DNA of 64,000 nucleotides from Linanthus parryae (taxonomy: Eukaryota; Streptophyta; Magnoliopsida; Ericales; Polemoniaceae), in NCBI GenBank assembly GCA_023055425.1, contig JALGPY010000033.1, positions 3,094,908 to 3,158,907 on the forward strand, written 5' to 3'. Below, one piece after another: positions 47,566 to 58,721 of the stretch. The first letter of the stretch is position 1. Each line of letters opens with the position of its first letter. Made by a program: the position numbers and the translations under genes. The notes under the pieces were generated by a model. The model was not told the origin of the DNA. It ran no database searches and saw only the letters and a program-made list of their open reading frames with translations.

Positions 47566-48795
47566 ATGCTACCGCATATGAAGGTGCGCGGCGTACCCCT
47601 ATCCAAACATTGGGATATCCCTGGGAAAATCAATCAACTTGAGCAGGGCCCGGAGAAGGACAAGCTGAGGTCAGATGAACCGGAGGACATGTTGAAAGAA
47701 GCGCCCGAGTGTATGGAGGACAAGCCAAAGCCACATAAATATGAACTGAATGAAGTGTTCCTAAGTCCAAATGAAGAAAAGAAAAGGCCTGTTTTTCTGA
47801 GCGCAGACCTCACGAGCGAAGAGGAAGCGAAATTGCAGCAGTTTCTAATGGAATACAAGGATGTGTTTTCCAGGGAATATGATGAAATGCCTGGTCTCGA
47901 CACGGGTGTAACAATGCACATATTGGATGTTGTCCCGGGATCCAAACCAGTGAAGCAAAGTGCGAGAAGCTTCAGACCAGAAATCAATGTAAAGATCAAG
48001 CAAGAAATAGTTAAGCTGTTGAATGCCCAATTCATCGAGCCAAATCATCATCCCACCTGGTTGGCCAACTTCGTGCCAGTGGTAAAGAAGAATAGGCAGC
48101 TGCGCATCTACGTGGAATTCAGGGATCTTAATCGTTTCTGTCCAAAGGACGACTTCCCATTGCACAACATCGACTTCCTCATCGACTCTCCCGCAGGATA
48201 TCGGATGTTGAGCTTTATGGATGCGTTCAGCAGATATAACCCAATCAAGATGGATCCTGAGGATGCGAGAAAAACTGCGTTCATCACGCCAGTTGGGGTC
48301 TTGAAATACACAGTTATGCCCTTTGGACTGAAGAATGCGGGCGCAAATTATCAGCGAGCAATGATAGCCCTCTTCCATGACATGATGCATGAAGAAGTAG
48401 AGTTCTACGTTGATGATTTAGTTATCAAGTAAAGAGAAGAAGCAAATCATCTGGGATACCTGCGGAAGGTATTTGAAAGGTGCATAAGCTTTCAACTAAA
48501 GATGAACCCGGTGAAATGCGCGTTTGGAGTAACTTCAGCGAAGTTCTTGGGGTGTATAATCCATCGCCATGGGATTGAACCTGACCTTTCAAAAATCTCA
48601 GCTGTCACCAACATGGCAGCACCCCACAATCAAAGTAATTTGAAGACATTCTTAGGAAAGTTGTCTTATCTGCGGAGATTTGTGCCAGCAATTGCAGAGC
48701 TGACTTTCTGCTTCGGCGATCTTCTAAAAAAGAATGTTGTGTACAACTGGACAGAGGAACATGAAGCTGCATTTGGGAAACTGAAAGACTTCTGA
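47566..48795 (+). pseudogene. Reverse transcriptase of element F
   Basis: A 288-codon frame opens upstream of the RT fold (VFLSADLTSEEEAKLQQFL, AWSYDEMPG-type motif read as SREYDEMPGLD). It contains HHPTWLANFVPVVKKN, YVEFRDLNRFCPKDDFPL, LSFMDAFSRYN, KTAFITPVGVLKYTVMPFGL and the active site FYVDDLVIK. A TAA at 48430-48432 interrupts the frame straight after the active site. The same frame resumes with MNPVKCAFGVTSAKFLG and FLGKLSYLRRFVPAIAEL. A one-base deletion near 48793 shifts the frame into RNase H. Confidence 0.9.
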
Positions 48796-49200
48796 CATCG
48801 CCAAGGGTAATGATTGCACCGCAGTTGGGGTCACCACTCTTGTTGAACCTGGAATCGACCAAGAAATCCATAGGGGCACTGCTAGCCCAAGAGCATGAAG
48901 GGTAGGAAAGGTCAATTTATTACATCTCTCGAGTGGTACAGCCGGCTGAGTCAAGGTACACTGATATAGATTGTCATTGCCTTGCTTTATTTTTCAAAAT
49001 AGAAAATTTAAAGCATTATTTCGCTTCACATAAAGTTGTGGTAATTACAAAGAGTGACCCCATACGATATCTCTTGAGTCACTCCTCTCCCTGCGGAAGA
49101 CTAGAAAAGTGGTACATGACCATCTCGCAGTACGACATAACGTGTGCTCGACCAAAAACAATCAAATCGCAGGCAGTGGCGGACCTTTTAGCGTAGTTTC
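48796..49200 (+). pseudogene. Gypsy-type RNase H of element F
   Basis: After the frameshift the reading is SPRVMIAPQLGSPLLLNLES, IGALLAQEHEG, a stop, YYISRVVQPAESRYTDID, then LKHYFASHKVVVITKSDP and CGRLEKWYMTISQYDI, ending VADLLA. This matches the degenerate first RNase H and connection domain of plant gypsy elements. Acidic residues of a working RNase H are only partly visible, which is normal for Tat elements, where this domain is degenerate. Confidence 0.8.
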
Positions 49201-49960
49201 CAGAACAACTATGAGCCCATGATAGAGGAGGAGCTAGAAGGGCCTCATATCTATGCAATCGAGTCATCATACTGGAAGTTGCATTTTGATGGGTCATCGA
49301 CAACGAAAGGAGGTGAAATTGGCTTTGTGCTGACTAAGCCAGATGGGGAGGTCATCCAGATGTCCACCAAGCTAAATTTTTCCAGTAACAAACAATGAAG
49401 CAGAATACGAGGCTCTGACCGCAGGGCTCCGCGCGGCCAAGGCGTTGGAAGTTAACAATTTGACGGTTATAGGGGACTCCAAGCTCATTGTCTAGCAAAA
49501 TTCAGGCGAGTATGGATTGAAGGAGGTTAACTTGTTGCCTTATAGGACTATGTTGCAGAAGCTGGTGCAGCAATTTCTTGATGTCAAGTATGAGCACACG
49601 CGTAGAGCTGATAATCGGCACGCGGACGCTTTAGCCACTCTGGGATAAAAAATCAGTGCGGACAAGTGCCCAGCAAGAATCTTGATTGAGGTTAGAGCAA
49701 CCCTAGCTTTAACACAAGAAGTATGTGAAGAGGAGCCCACAGAGGACGAGGATTGGAGGAAGCCAATACTGCGCGCGATTGCTGAAGGAACGAGCAAAGA
49801 TAATTGGGCATCCACGAAGGGATATTGCGTGTACGATAATGTTCTTTATTTCAAGGGACCAGGGAGAATACTCATGCGGTGTGTCTCGCAGCAGGAAGGG
49901 CAGGCATTATTGGAAAAGATCCACCAACACTCTTGTAGGGCATAGAGGTATCTGTTTACA
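49201..49960 (+). pseudogene. Second (archaeal-type) RNase H and linker of element F
   Basis: The segment WKLHFDGSSTTKGGEIGFVL carries the first catalytic Asp (about 49288-49290). After a one-base insertion near 49381 comes NNEAEYEALTAGLRAAKAL (Glu), then VIGDSKLIV (Asp) and a stop, and RRADNRHADALATLG (His/Asp). All four catalytic positions are therefore still readable. A linker with DWRKPILRAIAEGT and a probable duplication (DDTYWRKPLFDYLTEG at 50081) leads to integrase. This extra domain is a recognised Tat-lineage acquisition. Confidence 0.8.
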
Positions 49961-51290
49961 GAAAAGCCCAGAGATATGGAATCCATTGACCGGATATGTC
50001 GACGTTCGCCGCGATCATTCAAGGGAATTGCGAGAGTTGTACATTGGTCATAGACTCTTTGGAGATTTCTGCAATCGATGATGACACATATTGGAGGAAG
50101 CCACTCTTTGACTACTTGACGGAGGGAATTGAGCCAGCTAAGAGAAAAGAAGCTGAGAAGCTTAAAAGAAAGGCAACCCGGTATGTTGTGAGGGAAAACA
50201 TACTTTGGCGAAGAGGCCACGAGGGGAATTTGCTCAGATGTCTGGATAGCCAGGAAGTGCAAGAAGTAATGGACTTGTCCCATCAAGTGGAGCACCAAGG
50301 AGGCGCGAAGCTATGCTGACAACTCCTCACTGTTGGTTACTTTTGGCCCACAATGGAAGCAGACTGCCGCACTAAGGTGAAAAGGTGTCAAGAATGTCAG
50401 TTCAAAGGCAACCTTGTGCACGCTCCCGCTGTAGACCTTCACGCATTGGAAAAGCCTTGGCCATTTCACACATGGGCCTTCGATTTTATTGGACCCATTC
50501 GACCAGCCTCGCATGGGAATTAGTTCATCTTAACTTCAACTGAACAATTCATTATGTAAGTGGAAGCAGTTCCACTCAAAACAGCAAATGCGCTTGCGGT
50601 TGTCAAATTCGTTCAAGAGAACATCGTATACCGATTCGGGATCCCGAATACAATCCTCTCGGACAACGGCACTCCTTTTGTAAATCGCCAGGTGACTGCG
50701 AGGTTAGCAGAGTACAACATAAGGCAGCTGTGCTCCACGCCTTATTACCCGAAGGGGAATGGACAAGCAGAAGCAACGAACAAGACACTGCTGAGGATTC
50801 TGAGTAAGATTGTCTTAGACGATCACAAGAAGTGGGCGAATTCTCTAAATTTTGCTTTATGGGCATATCGCACTTCGCCGAGGACTCCCAGAGGGGTTTC
50901 CCCGTTCCTTCTATGTTACAGAGCCGAAGCTGTTGTACCAGCAGAAATTAAAGTTAACTCTGTAAGGATAGCTTTTCATGCCTTGTATGAAAATCAACGC
51001 GATCATGATCTTATTCTGTTGGAAGAAAGGCATGAACAGGCTAAGAGAGCTAACACAAGATACAAGGAAAGGATCACTCACGCATAAAACAAAAAAGCTC
51101 AGCACCGAGACTTTGCAGTTGGGGACTTGGTTCTACGGGTTTCGGATCATTGTATGCGAGAGGCGGCCCATCCTAAGTTCGCGGCCAACTGGGAAGGACC
51201 ATTTGAATTCAAATAAGTCTTCGAAAGTGGTTATTGCACAATTAAGAGACTTCATGGGACTGCGATAACTCCAAGCACAATCAATTTGCG
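49961..51290 (+). pseudogene. Integrase of element F
   Basis: The zinc-binding part shows HQVEHQGGAKL, YFWPTMEADC and RCQECQFKGN. The core has the three acidic motifs: HTWAFDFIGPI (Asp, about 50480), TILSDNGTPFV (Asp, about 50665) and KGNGQAEATNKT (Glu, about 50765). AYRTSPRTPRGVSPFLLCYR follows. The C-terminus (51120-51290) includes NWEGPFEF and GTAITPSTINLRWIKKYYP. Stops at about 50520 and 50557 and a frameshift near 51087 break it. Confidence 0.88.
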
Positions 51291-51554
51291 ATGGATAAAA
51301 AAGTATTATCCTTAGCTCAACTCTTTATTTTTGATGCCAAAGTTTGTTTCTTTCATTACTTGCGAAAAATTCGGTTGCCTTTATGTATCCGACATTACTT
51401 CCTCCCATATGAGGAATTTGTTCTCGTGCTCCTCCCAAATGAGGATCCTTTAATAATAATGACTCTCCCATATGAGAGGAATTTATTACATTGCTGTTTT
51501 ACTGCTTTATTTACTTGGGTGTTCATATTACTTATATTTGCCAACTACAAAGTC

Positions 51555-51965
51555 TATCTGCCTAGATAGCAGCTATAATAAATATGATCCCATGAGATCC
51601 AAAGCCTATCTGCCTAGATAGCAGCAATGACAAATATAATCCCATGCGATCTAAAGCCTATCTGCCGATATAGCAGCCATAACGAGATAGCAGCCATAAG
51701 TGATCTTAAGCCTATATGTCTTGATAGCAGCAATAATAAAAACGCTCCCATGCAATTCAAAGCCAATCTGTCTAGATAGCAACTTATTCAAACATTATTT
51801 GGATACACTGCAGCAGAAATGCAAAGCTTGTTTCATCGTATAGCAAGTTCATACGCGAAGTTACAATCTATTATAGCAGTCAAAATAGAAAATGAAAAAG
51901 CGTACTTTCATAACAGTCAAATATCGCTTACGATTTATCTGTCTAGATAGCAGCTTACAAGAAAA
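51555..51965 (+). repeat. Tandem array of ~52-bp units in element F
   Basis: Five to six diverged units begin near 51555, 51604, 51656, 51709, 51763 and, detached, 51937. Each contains CTATCTGCCTAGATAGCAGC or a close variant, then a variable AT-rich part with TCCCATG(A/C)GAT and an AAAG end. CTATC-TGCCTA-GATAG is an inverted repeat that could form a small hairpin. Arrays between integrase and the antisense ORF are known from large Tat-type elements. Confidence 0.8.
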
Positions 51966-52109
51966 AGCTTTAATTTGAGGAAAAATTCCTAATCTATAAG
52001 CCTGAATCTATGGGTACTAAAGCTACGAAACGGGACACTGTCGTCGACGTCCTCCATCAAAACAAAGCTCTTATTCGTACCCCTGCCTTGGTGAGGTGCC
52101 AAATGAACT

Positions 52110-52562
52110 TCACGCCATGAAGGCTGCAGACGTGAAGAACAAATGGGAGAACAGCTCATGGGGTAGGAAGTTGATTGTGTACAAGGAATAAACACAATCA
52201 CTTGTCACACCTTGTTTGAAAAAATGGTGGAAAATAGTTCTCTGTCGTATAACCAACAAAGATGCACATCGTTCATTACTTACAGGTAGTGGAACCGGTA
52301 CAAGATTGTGCTCCGCTGGAAAGTCACAAGAGACAATACCTGCAAATATTATGAAGAAGAAAGAATCTCTGTTCAAACAGAAAAGCTTACACAATTGATC
52401 ATCAAAAAGATCGGTTGAATCAAAGGTCTTTCCGGAGAACTTCTTGGGAGCCATTTCTATAGCACAACGCACAAACTCATGTTTGGAAGCCCGGACCTGA
52501 TATGAATCAACAAAGGTCAAGGTCCGATACCAGCAGTCGTGAGGACTCACGGGAAACAACAT
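52110..52562 (-). pseudogene. Downstream antisense ORF in element F
   Basis: A 150-codon open frame MLFPVSPHDCWYRTLTFVDS ... FSGKTFDSTDLFDD on the minus strand. It is in the same reading frame as the plant-mobile-domain ORF at 52803-54140, so it may be its C-terminal continuation, separated by four stop codons (52803-52562). A TATA-like CTATATAAG lies at 52595-52603, just upstream of its ATG. I do not recognise a domain in it. Confidence 0.45.
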
Positions 52563-52594
52563 TTTGATGAAGAGCCAAATAGCACGAAGGGAGA

Positions 52595-52603
52595 CTTATA
52601 TAG
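52595..52603 (-). promoter_or_regulatory. TATA-like box, antisense strand of F
   Basis: CTATATAAG on the minus strand, 33 bases upstream of the ATG at 52562. The spacing is close for a plant TATA box plus leader, so it could equally be chance in AT-rich DNA. Confidence 0.3.
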
Positions 52604-52802
52604 TGCTCAGAAGGGACTCTTCAGCTTCTTTGCTGAGTAAGCAACGCCTCGGAAACGGGTAAGAATAAATTACACTACTAAAGGCTATGACGATACAGTA
52701 GCATGCCCTATTTATTGACTATGATTCGCTCTTACTTAGAAGATATCTCAGCGACATTTTCAGCAAGAGCGGGCAGCGAACATTTCAAACACCATCAATG
52801 AA

Positions 52803-54140
52803 TTATCTATAGCAATCATCTCCGCTGACGATAGTGTCCTCAGAGAGGGAGCCATATTTGTTCGGGTACAGATTTGAATAGAATCGCACATTCTCAATGC
52901 GAGTAGTATAAGGCTTGGCTGTAAATTTTTCTCGATCGTCGCAGACCAAGCTCCATAAACACTTAGGCCCTTTTGTCTTATACAACTGGGAAGCTATCCC
53001 ACTTCGAAGTCAATGCTTTGCACCCGGAACGTTCCAGCAGCTGGGTCTTGATGGGATTGGAGCATATGAAGGCCACCTCTCGAACACCCACGTGGTAAGA
53101 AATTAAATGTTTACAAAAGTCAACACATCAAGACGCCCGCGAGATTCTTCAATGGAAACCACAAGTTGGTGTAACCGATGATATAGGGTTCCCAACACCA
53201 AAGGCCCAAGTGCGACATTTTGGCCGAGTGCCAACTTAACAGCAAGGGGAAAGACATGATAAAAGAGCCCGTCATGAGGATGACCATCGATGAAATATCG
53301 CGATAGCCAAGCGCAAAGGAACCCACACAAGGTGGACTGATACCCTTTCCCTTCGATGTAGTTCTTCGCATTGGGATCTTTCTCCCGTATTTCCTTGGTT
53401 ATTTCACTATTCGCATAGTCGCGAAAAAAGTATTGCACACATTTCCCCCAAGTGTTCTTCGCAGAGGTCTCAACCAATTGTCATGTCGGGAGAACTTTAG
53501 CAGATGTCCAACGAGGAGAAATTTTCTTCACCTCATTCAAGCACTCCTCCATCTGCGCATAAAGAACGAGTTCTGCATCAGACTCCTGGGGAGCCAAGGG
53601 ATCGACTTTGCGCATGATAGAAAGATGATATATCATGTGCACATCCTCCAAAGTGGGGGCTGCCTCAAACTCAGCAAAATGGAAGGTGTGAGTCGCAGGC
53701 GAGTATCGAGAAAGGAGATCCAAAAGCATTGTCTGATCTAGTTTCACGGTGGCACCCTTTGTAACCCTGACCCCATAGTATATCTCAGCCCGGTCTAGCT
53801 AAACAGCATGATGAGTTAGCACATGGTCAATCCACTCATCCATTATCTCCATCTTCTGCACGAAAGCCTGGGTAGAATTATCAGCATGGGGGAAGAGCCC
53901 ATTCTCAAGACCCAATCTCACCACATCTTTGGCGTCAATTCGATCCAACTCGGCTCGACTTGTGAAAGGTTTCAGCAGTAGCAGATCTTCAAAAGCGGGG
54001 TCTGTTAGATTCCCTACTTCAGTTCTAGCATGATAGAAGTTTTCTCCACCCAGATATGGAGATTTCTTCAACAAGGTCTTAGGAAGATCAGGAATTTCTT
54101 CGGCTTCCTTCACAGATTTGGTTGCTTTAGTCTTGGCCAT
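52803..54140 (-). pseudogene. Antisense plant mobile domain (PMD) ORF of element F
   Basis: Starting MAKTKATKSVKEAEEIPDLP at 54140, one frame runs 446 codons, broken only by stop codons at about 53799, 53481, 53103 and 53025. Blocks match the aminotransferase-like plant mobile domain: LLDLLSRYSPATHTFHFAEF, APTLEDVHMIYHLSI, TLCGFLCAWLSRYFIDGHP, LGPLVLGTLYHRLHQLVV and a final WVFERWPSYAP (usually WxWERxP). PMDs occur in host MAIN/MAIL1 silencing proteins and in transposons, including antisense ORFs of gypsy elements. It lies between integrase and the 3' LTR, opposite to pol. A TATA-like CTATATAAATGG overlaps the start. Confidence 0.75.
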
Positions 54141-54843
54141 TTATATAGTAAATCATGAAAAAGGGGGATAAATATATCCACTTTAGTTTCAAATCCGATG
54201 ACAAATCTTGTACAGTTTCAGGGTTTCAAGACTGCCAATTTCGGGAGATGAACAATTCTGGGTATAGAATTGCAGAAAATTACTGTCTTAAATCGTTTCA
54301 GTCTTTTAGGGTTTTAAAAGAAACCTCTTTCACAGTTTCAAACAATGGCGTATTTCAAACGATTCTGGGGTTTTCATATTCAAGACAGTTCAAAGGTATG
54401 AAGTGCATTAATTTGAATTGAGCAAAGCCAACCTTGTGATGATGAAGCGATTTGAAGAAGACGATTTTCAAGGAAGAATTGGTGGTTGATTATCTGTATT
54501 TGCTCTCGGAGGATTTCAGAAACATTCACTCTAGAGAGAGAAGCAATAATTCGCAACATTGGAGGATGAGGAGTATTTATTCAAAAACACTGAAGACTCG
54601 CGTCCTTTCAGTGGTCGATTCGCAACCGTCACCGCCGAATCGCGCAATCACAGGCCTACGCTGATGTCACGCCTAAAAACCTAGAAGAACAGAAGGCACG
54701 AATCTAGGGATACTAGGTCATAATGACACGCACGGGGGCTGATTTCTCGTGTATTTGAATTGGTGCGTAGCAGCAACCCGCGCACTGGTTTTTGCGCATT
54801 GAAGTTTATCCGATTAGCATCTTCACCTGCAAAAAGGGGTTAA
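54141..54843 (+). other. 3' UTR and polypurine tract of element F
   Basis: No coding motif. CAAAAAGGGG (54830-54839) directly before the LTR start TGTAGATAG is the plus-strand primer tract. Confidence 0.7.
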
Positions 54844-55673
54844 TGTAGATAGTACTTTCCAGACAGAAAGATCACAGCCACGTGGCAATCATCCAGCATA
54901 CCTAGTTGTACTCCACATACACTGGATCACCACCCACGCTGATCCACGTCGGGGCTGCGAGACAGGGCCCTCGCATATCACCACACGGGACTTGTAGGGA
55001 CTTAGTGGTTTGGAGGCTAGAGTAAGTTCCGTCGCGCGCGAGCGACAACCAAGCCCGCACGCGACCATGAGTAACTGCTTTAAGAGATTTATGGCACGAG
55101 CTCCAAAAACCCCGTCAACCTCATAACGGTTCCGGTAAACGCGGACGAAGTTTGTAACGTTCCCTATATATGTGGACGAACGTGCCGTTCTGGTTAAGGT
55201 AATTAAGACGCCATTAATGGGCACATTAACCCACTAAAACGGTCATATTCTCCACTATATATAGGATCGTTAACCTTTCCTTACATAACACTAATCACCT
55301 GAACTAAGCGGAAGCTCTGCCAAATCTGTCTCTCTCTCTCATACAGCTACTACTGTCTTACTCTCTCCCTACTCAGAACCCTGCCTCTCCTGTGTTTCTC
55401 ATTCCCTATCTTGATGTACGTTGAATCTACCTCAAAGGATTCCTCTGTACACAACAAATTATCCTTATAGGTCATCTTACCCTTTAACTCGAGATAGAAA
55501 TGGATCAAGCCTGTCACGATTACGAGAGGGAACAATACGCAGTGTCTTCACACTGTGTACCGCTCCAGCAAGTTCATAATTGTTCCTGAGGCTCTGTCTT
55601 TCAATCTTACGAGAGGAAAAAATACATCGTGTCGTGACACTTTGTGCCACTCCAGCAAGCTTTTAATTGTGTG
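54844..55673 (+). repeat. 3' LTR of element F
   Basis: It starts TGTAGATAGTACTTTCC and is homologous to the 29251-29879 LTR in opposite orientation. TATA-like ACTATATATAGG lies at about 55254-55265. Its end contains two diverged copies of a segment of about 85 bp (ATTACGAGAGGGAACAATAC ... CTCCAGCAAG and TTACGAGAGGAAAAAATAC ... CTCCAGCAAG, about 55517-55673), so it is longer than the K LTR. The end position is approximate. Confidence 0.8.
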
Positions 55674-56870
55674 AGAATTCCCAGTTTGACCGTACAGTAT
55701 AGCGAGAACAACTAATACCATCGTAATTATATAGTTGCTCGTCCAACTTGTACATGTAGCGGCCTAAACACTTGACATTTGCACATCGGTTGAACTTTTG
55801 ACATGCTCGGGTTACACTTAATTTACTTAGTAACACACATGATACATGTAAACAACTTAACAGACACCATGAGGTACGTGACATGCATATTTTACACATA
55901 ATGCATCACATAATTTATATGCTCAATTAGTTAAAATAAAAATATACTTCAATAACATAGTTTTGGCATAACATAATGTGTCATGACTTCAAAAACAAAT
56001 ATATTTCTCTCTACCTAATTGGATTATGAAAATCCAACTTTTAAAAAACAAATAAATATCTCTCTACCTAATTGGATCATGCAAATCCAACTGGTCACAT
56101 ATAAACACTCCAATTACAACAAAAGCATGCAATATTTTTCTAATTTTTTATTTCTTTTAATAAAGATCATGAATAATCTAGAAACATATCAAACGTAATA
56201 TTCATGATCCTCACATAACATGTACATGCATTGACACATATATCACCATATATACATGAAAGACGTGTCGCAAAAGTATACACATCACATAAACATGCTT
56301 ATCATACCATAGCATTTCATGACATAACATTTCAGATATCTAGCTTATCACTTTACTTTAGACGTGAAACCTAGCTATTTACACTTATAAAAAAACATTC
56401 AAGAGGTTATAACTATGCAACCATATTTATCCATGAACCCTTGGCATACACATGTTCCTTATCTTGTTAATATGAGGCATGCTCCTAACATAATCATTAT
56501 CTTGTAACGTTCAATCAAGTCTCTTATTTCATTCATGACTAAAGAAAGTAAGACACTCTGCATGCTAAGACACATTCATGTATCAAGAAAGAATAAATTT
56601 ATGTTCGACTATGATCTTGCATGACCAACTAAACATGATCGAATAAAGCAATTAAATAGAAACTTAAGTACACGAATCACATGCAAAAGCCACCTTATAA
56701 TGTGAACTAGCTTAAGATTTTAGCCCCTATAAGTACTAGAGTCATATTAACTTAGTCACAGTTCTACACATATATACATACACGTAAACTTTCGTATAAG
56801 TAGGCAGATAGTGGGTTCTTAAGGTTTACTAATCTTATGTATCTATAACCTAATGCTCTGATACAGCAAA
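55674..56870 (-). other. Leader / internal remnant of element L
   Basis: AT-rich, non-coding DNA between F and the 5' LTR of L. It contains a tandem duplication of about 47 bp, TCTCTCTACCTAATTGGAT ... ATCCAACT, at about 56002-56093. The Met-tRNA-like primer site sits at its right end (56851-56870, read on the minus strand). Confidence 0.6.
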
Positions 56871-58716
56871 TGTCACATACCCCTCCCGCCGACCCCAGTT
56901 AGCGATTAATAAATTTTGCGATAACGGGAGGAGGGCGGGACATGCCGGTAAGACCTTGACTCGTCCAGTGGCTAAACAATCAATTTATTAAAATCGTGAT
57001 TGAAATTTTATTTTGAAACATCGCGGAAGCGTAACTAACAAATCACTTGGGATCGTCCTAATAAATAAAATTGACTTCTGTCATAAATAAAAAGATGTTT
57101 AAGAGAAAAATGAACTTCGAAAAAATTATCATTTTGCCCTCTCGACTCGTATCGTAAACAGAGCACAATCCGAGAAATGTACTAGGTATCATACAGTGGC
57201 TCATACAAGGTCATATATATATATAATTACATAATATATACATTCTTAAATAATTTACGAACTTCAGTTACACAACGATCCAAGCCATCTAGCATGTGAT
57301 CAACATTTAAACACCTAAGCATCATCGTTCCAACAAGCCTACACATATCAACTTAACGTCAAGCTACTTCTTGCTTCTTACGTGTCCTTAAAACCTGAAA
57401 AAAGGGGTAATGTTAAAGGGTGAGCTCAACTAGCTCAGTGAGTTACATCTACGCCCCTCCGTAGGTTTGGAAGACCAAAAATCGCTAACTTTTCCCATGG
57501 AGCATCGTGAGCATAAATCATAGTCATACATACATAAATATACTTGTGATACTTGAAAGATCATGACATTCATAAAGTGTAACTTGTATCGTAAAGAAAG
57601 TGTAACATAAAGCATAAATTATATCGTGTGAAATCATTTTTTCCAAGTAGGAACCTTGCTTTGTCTCGCGTAGAGACCTTTTCATAATTGAACATGTTTT
57701 CTTAGTTTTTTATCTTATGGGCCGTGATAACCTTCGTGAGTTAACATAACGTAGGGACATGTCCCTCGCGACGGCTCGTGAGGCGACGCCTTGCCTGCTT
57801 ATATTTTCCCACAAAAGGGCCGTAGCCTGCCTATACCCGACAAGGGGTTTCACTGTGGTAACTGTGGCCTTTCTAAAAGCGTGTTTTGTCTTATGAAACT
57901 TGCATTTTATTCTTTGTTAGCATCCTTGGGGCATAATATTTAGCTTGAGTAAAAAACATACGTAGATACATTCTAGGGACGACATGAACGTACATAAGCT
58001 TGTAAGAAACTTGAGGGTAGATACAAACTTCATGAGGTAGGGTAACTCACCTTGCGAGCTTAAACCATTCATTTTATATTTCTTATCCCAAATTCGACCT
58101 ACTTTAAGCACACGAGCATCAACTCCAACGTCATCTAGATCGCCAATTAGGATATAGGCCTTGAGAGGAACTTGAGATTGCTCTTGGATTCTTGGAGTTT
58201 GGAGAAGCTTGGAGTATGAAAAGGATGATGGAAAAGACACCCCCAATACATAGAATAACATGGGTTTTAAGTTTTTCATTAATTGAGAAGTGTTCTTGAT
58301 AAGAAAGATGCAAAGAAAAGAGAATGGGAGACATTTCCATGATAGTAAGGGTTGGTGGTATATAAAAGTGATCATATCATGCTAGCAAAGCAAAATTACA
58401 ATAATGAACTAGACTTGTATGATGAAATAGATTCATATGATGAAATATTGTTAGTTGGATAAATGGTGTAATAAACAATTAATAGAGAGGTTGATTTTAT
58501 AAAAACATAATGTTTGGAAAGTAACAGAAATTTAAATAGAATTTTGGGGTAAACTATGAACTTAATGCTAACTAACAAGTTGACACAAATAACACTCTTA
58601 AAACATTTTCTTCAAGTCTAGCACACATATAACACTTTAAGATTAACACACATATTTAGAAAATATTAAAATCTCATAAAAACTAAATTCGCAACATAAA
58701 TATGAGGGTTACTACA
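56871..58716 (-). repeat. 5' LTR of element L
   Basis: 1,846 bp, from TGTCACATACCCC at the primer-site side to GGTTACTACA at the TSD side. It is the complete counterpart of 45835-47416. Small differences (for example TATATATATATA expansion near 57214) show the two copies have diverged, so the insertion is not recent. Confidence 0.86.
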
Positions 58717-58721
58717 AGATC

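Larger units (their letters stand above)
47417..55673 (+). mobile_element. Element F: 5'-truncated Tat-like Ty3/gypsy element
   Basis: On the plus strand: pre-RT linker, RT, RNase H, a second (archaeal-type) RNase H, integrase, a tandem-repeat array, a large ORF on the opposite strand, purine tract and 3' LTR. RT before integrase marks Ty3/gypsy. A second RNase H and an antisense ORF between integrase and the 3' LTR are known in Tat-lineage elements (Grande/Retand type). The 5' LTR, gag and protease are absent. The LTR belongs to the same family as element K. Confidence 0.86.
45835..58716 (-). mobile_element. Element L: large LTR element with TSD AGATC
   Basis: TGTCACATCCCC ... GGTTACTACA is bounded by AGATC at 45830-45834 and 58717-58721. 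Two LTR copies in the same orientation (45835-47416 truncated, 56871-58716 full) enclose 9.4 kb, most of which is gypsy element F. A degenerate Met-tRNA primer site TTTGCTGTATCAGAGCATTA (minus strand, about 56851-56870) next to the right LTR shows minus orientation. No gag or pol of L itself is recognisable, so it is either a non-autonomous LARD-like element or lost its coding part when F arrived. Confidence 0.85.

Noticed and set aside
47634..48390. Long minus-strand frames opposite the gypsy RT
   Set aside because: They are shadows of the RT coding sequence, whose motifs are clear on the plus strand.
51555..51965. CRISPR-like array of repeats and spacers
   Set aside because: Units are diverged and spacer length varies; it lies inside a plant gypsy element and is a plain tandem repeat.
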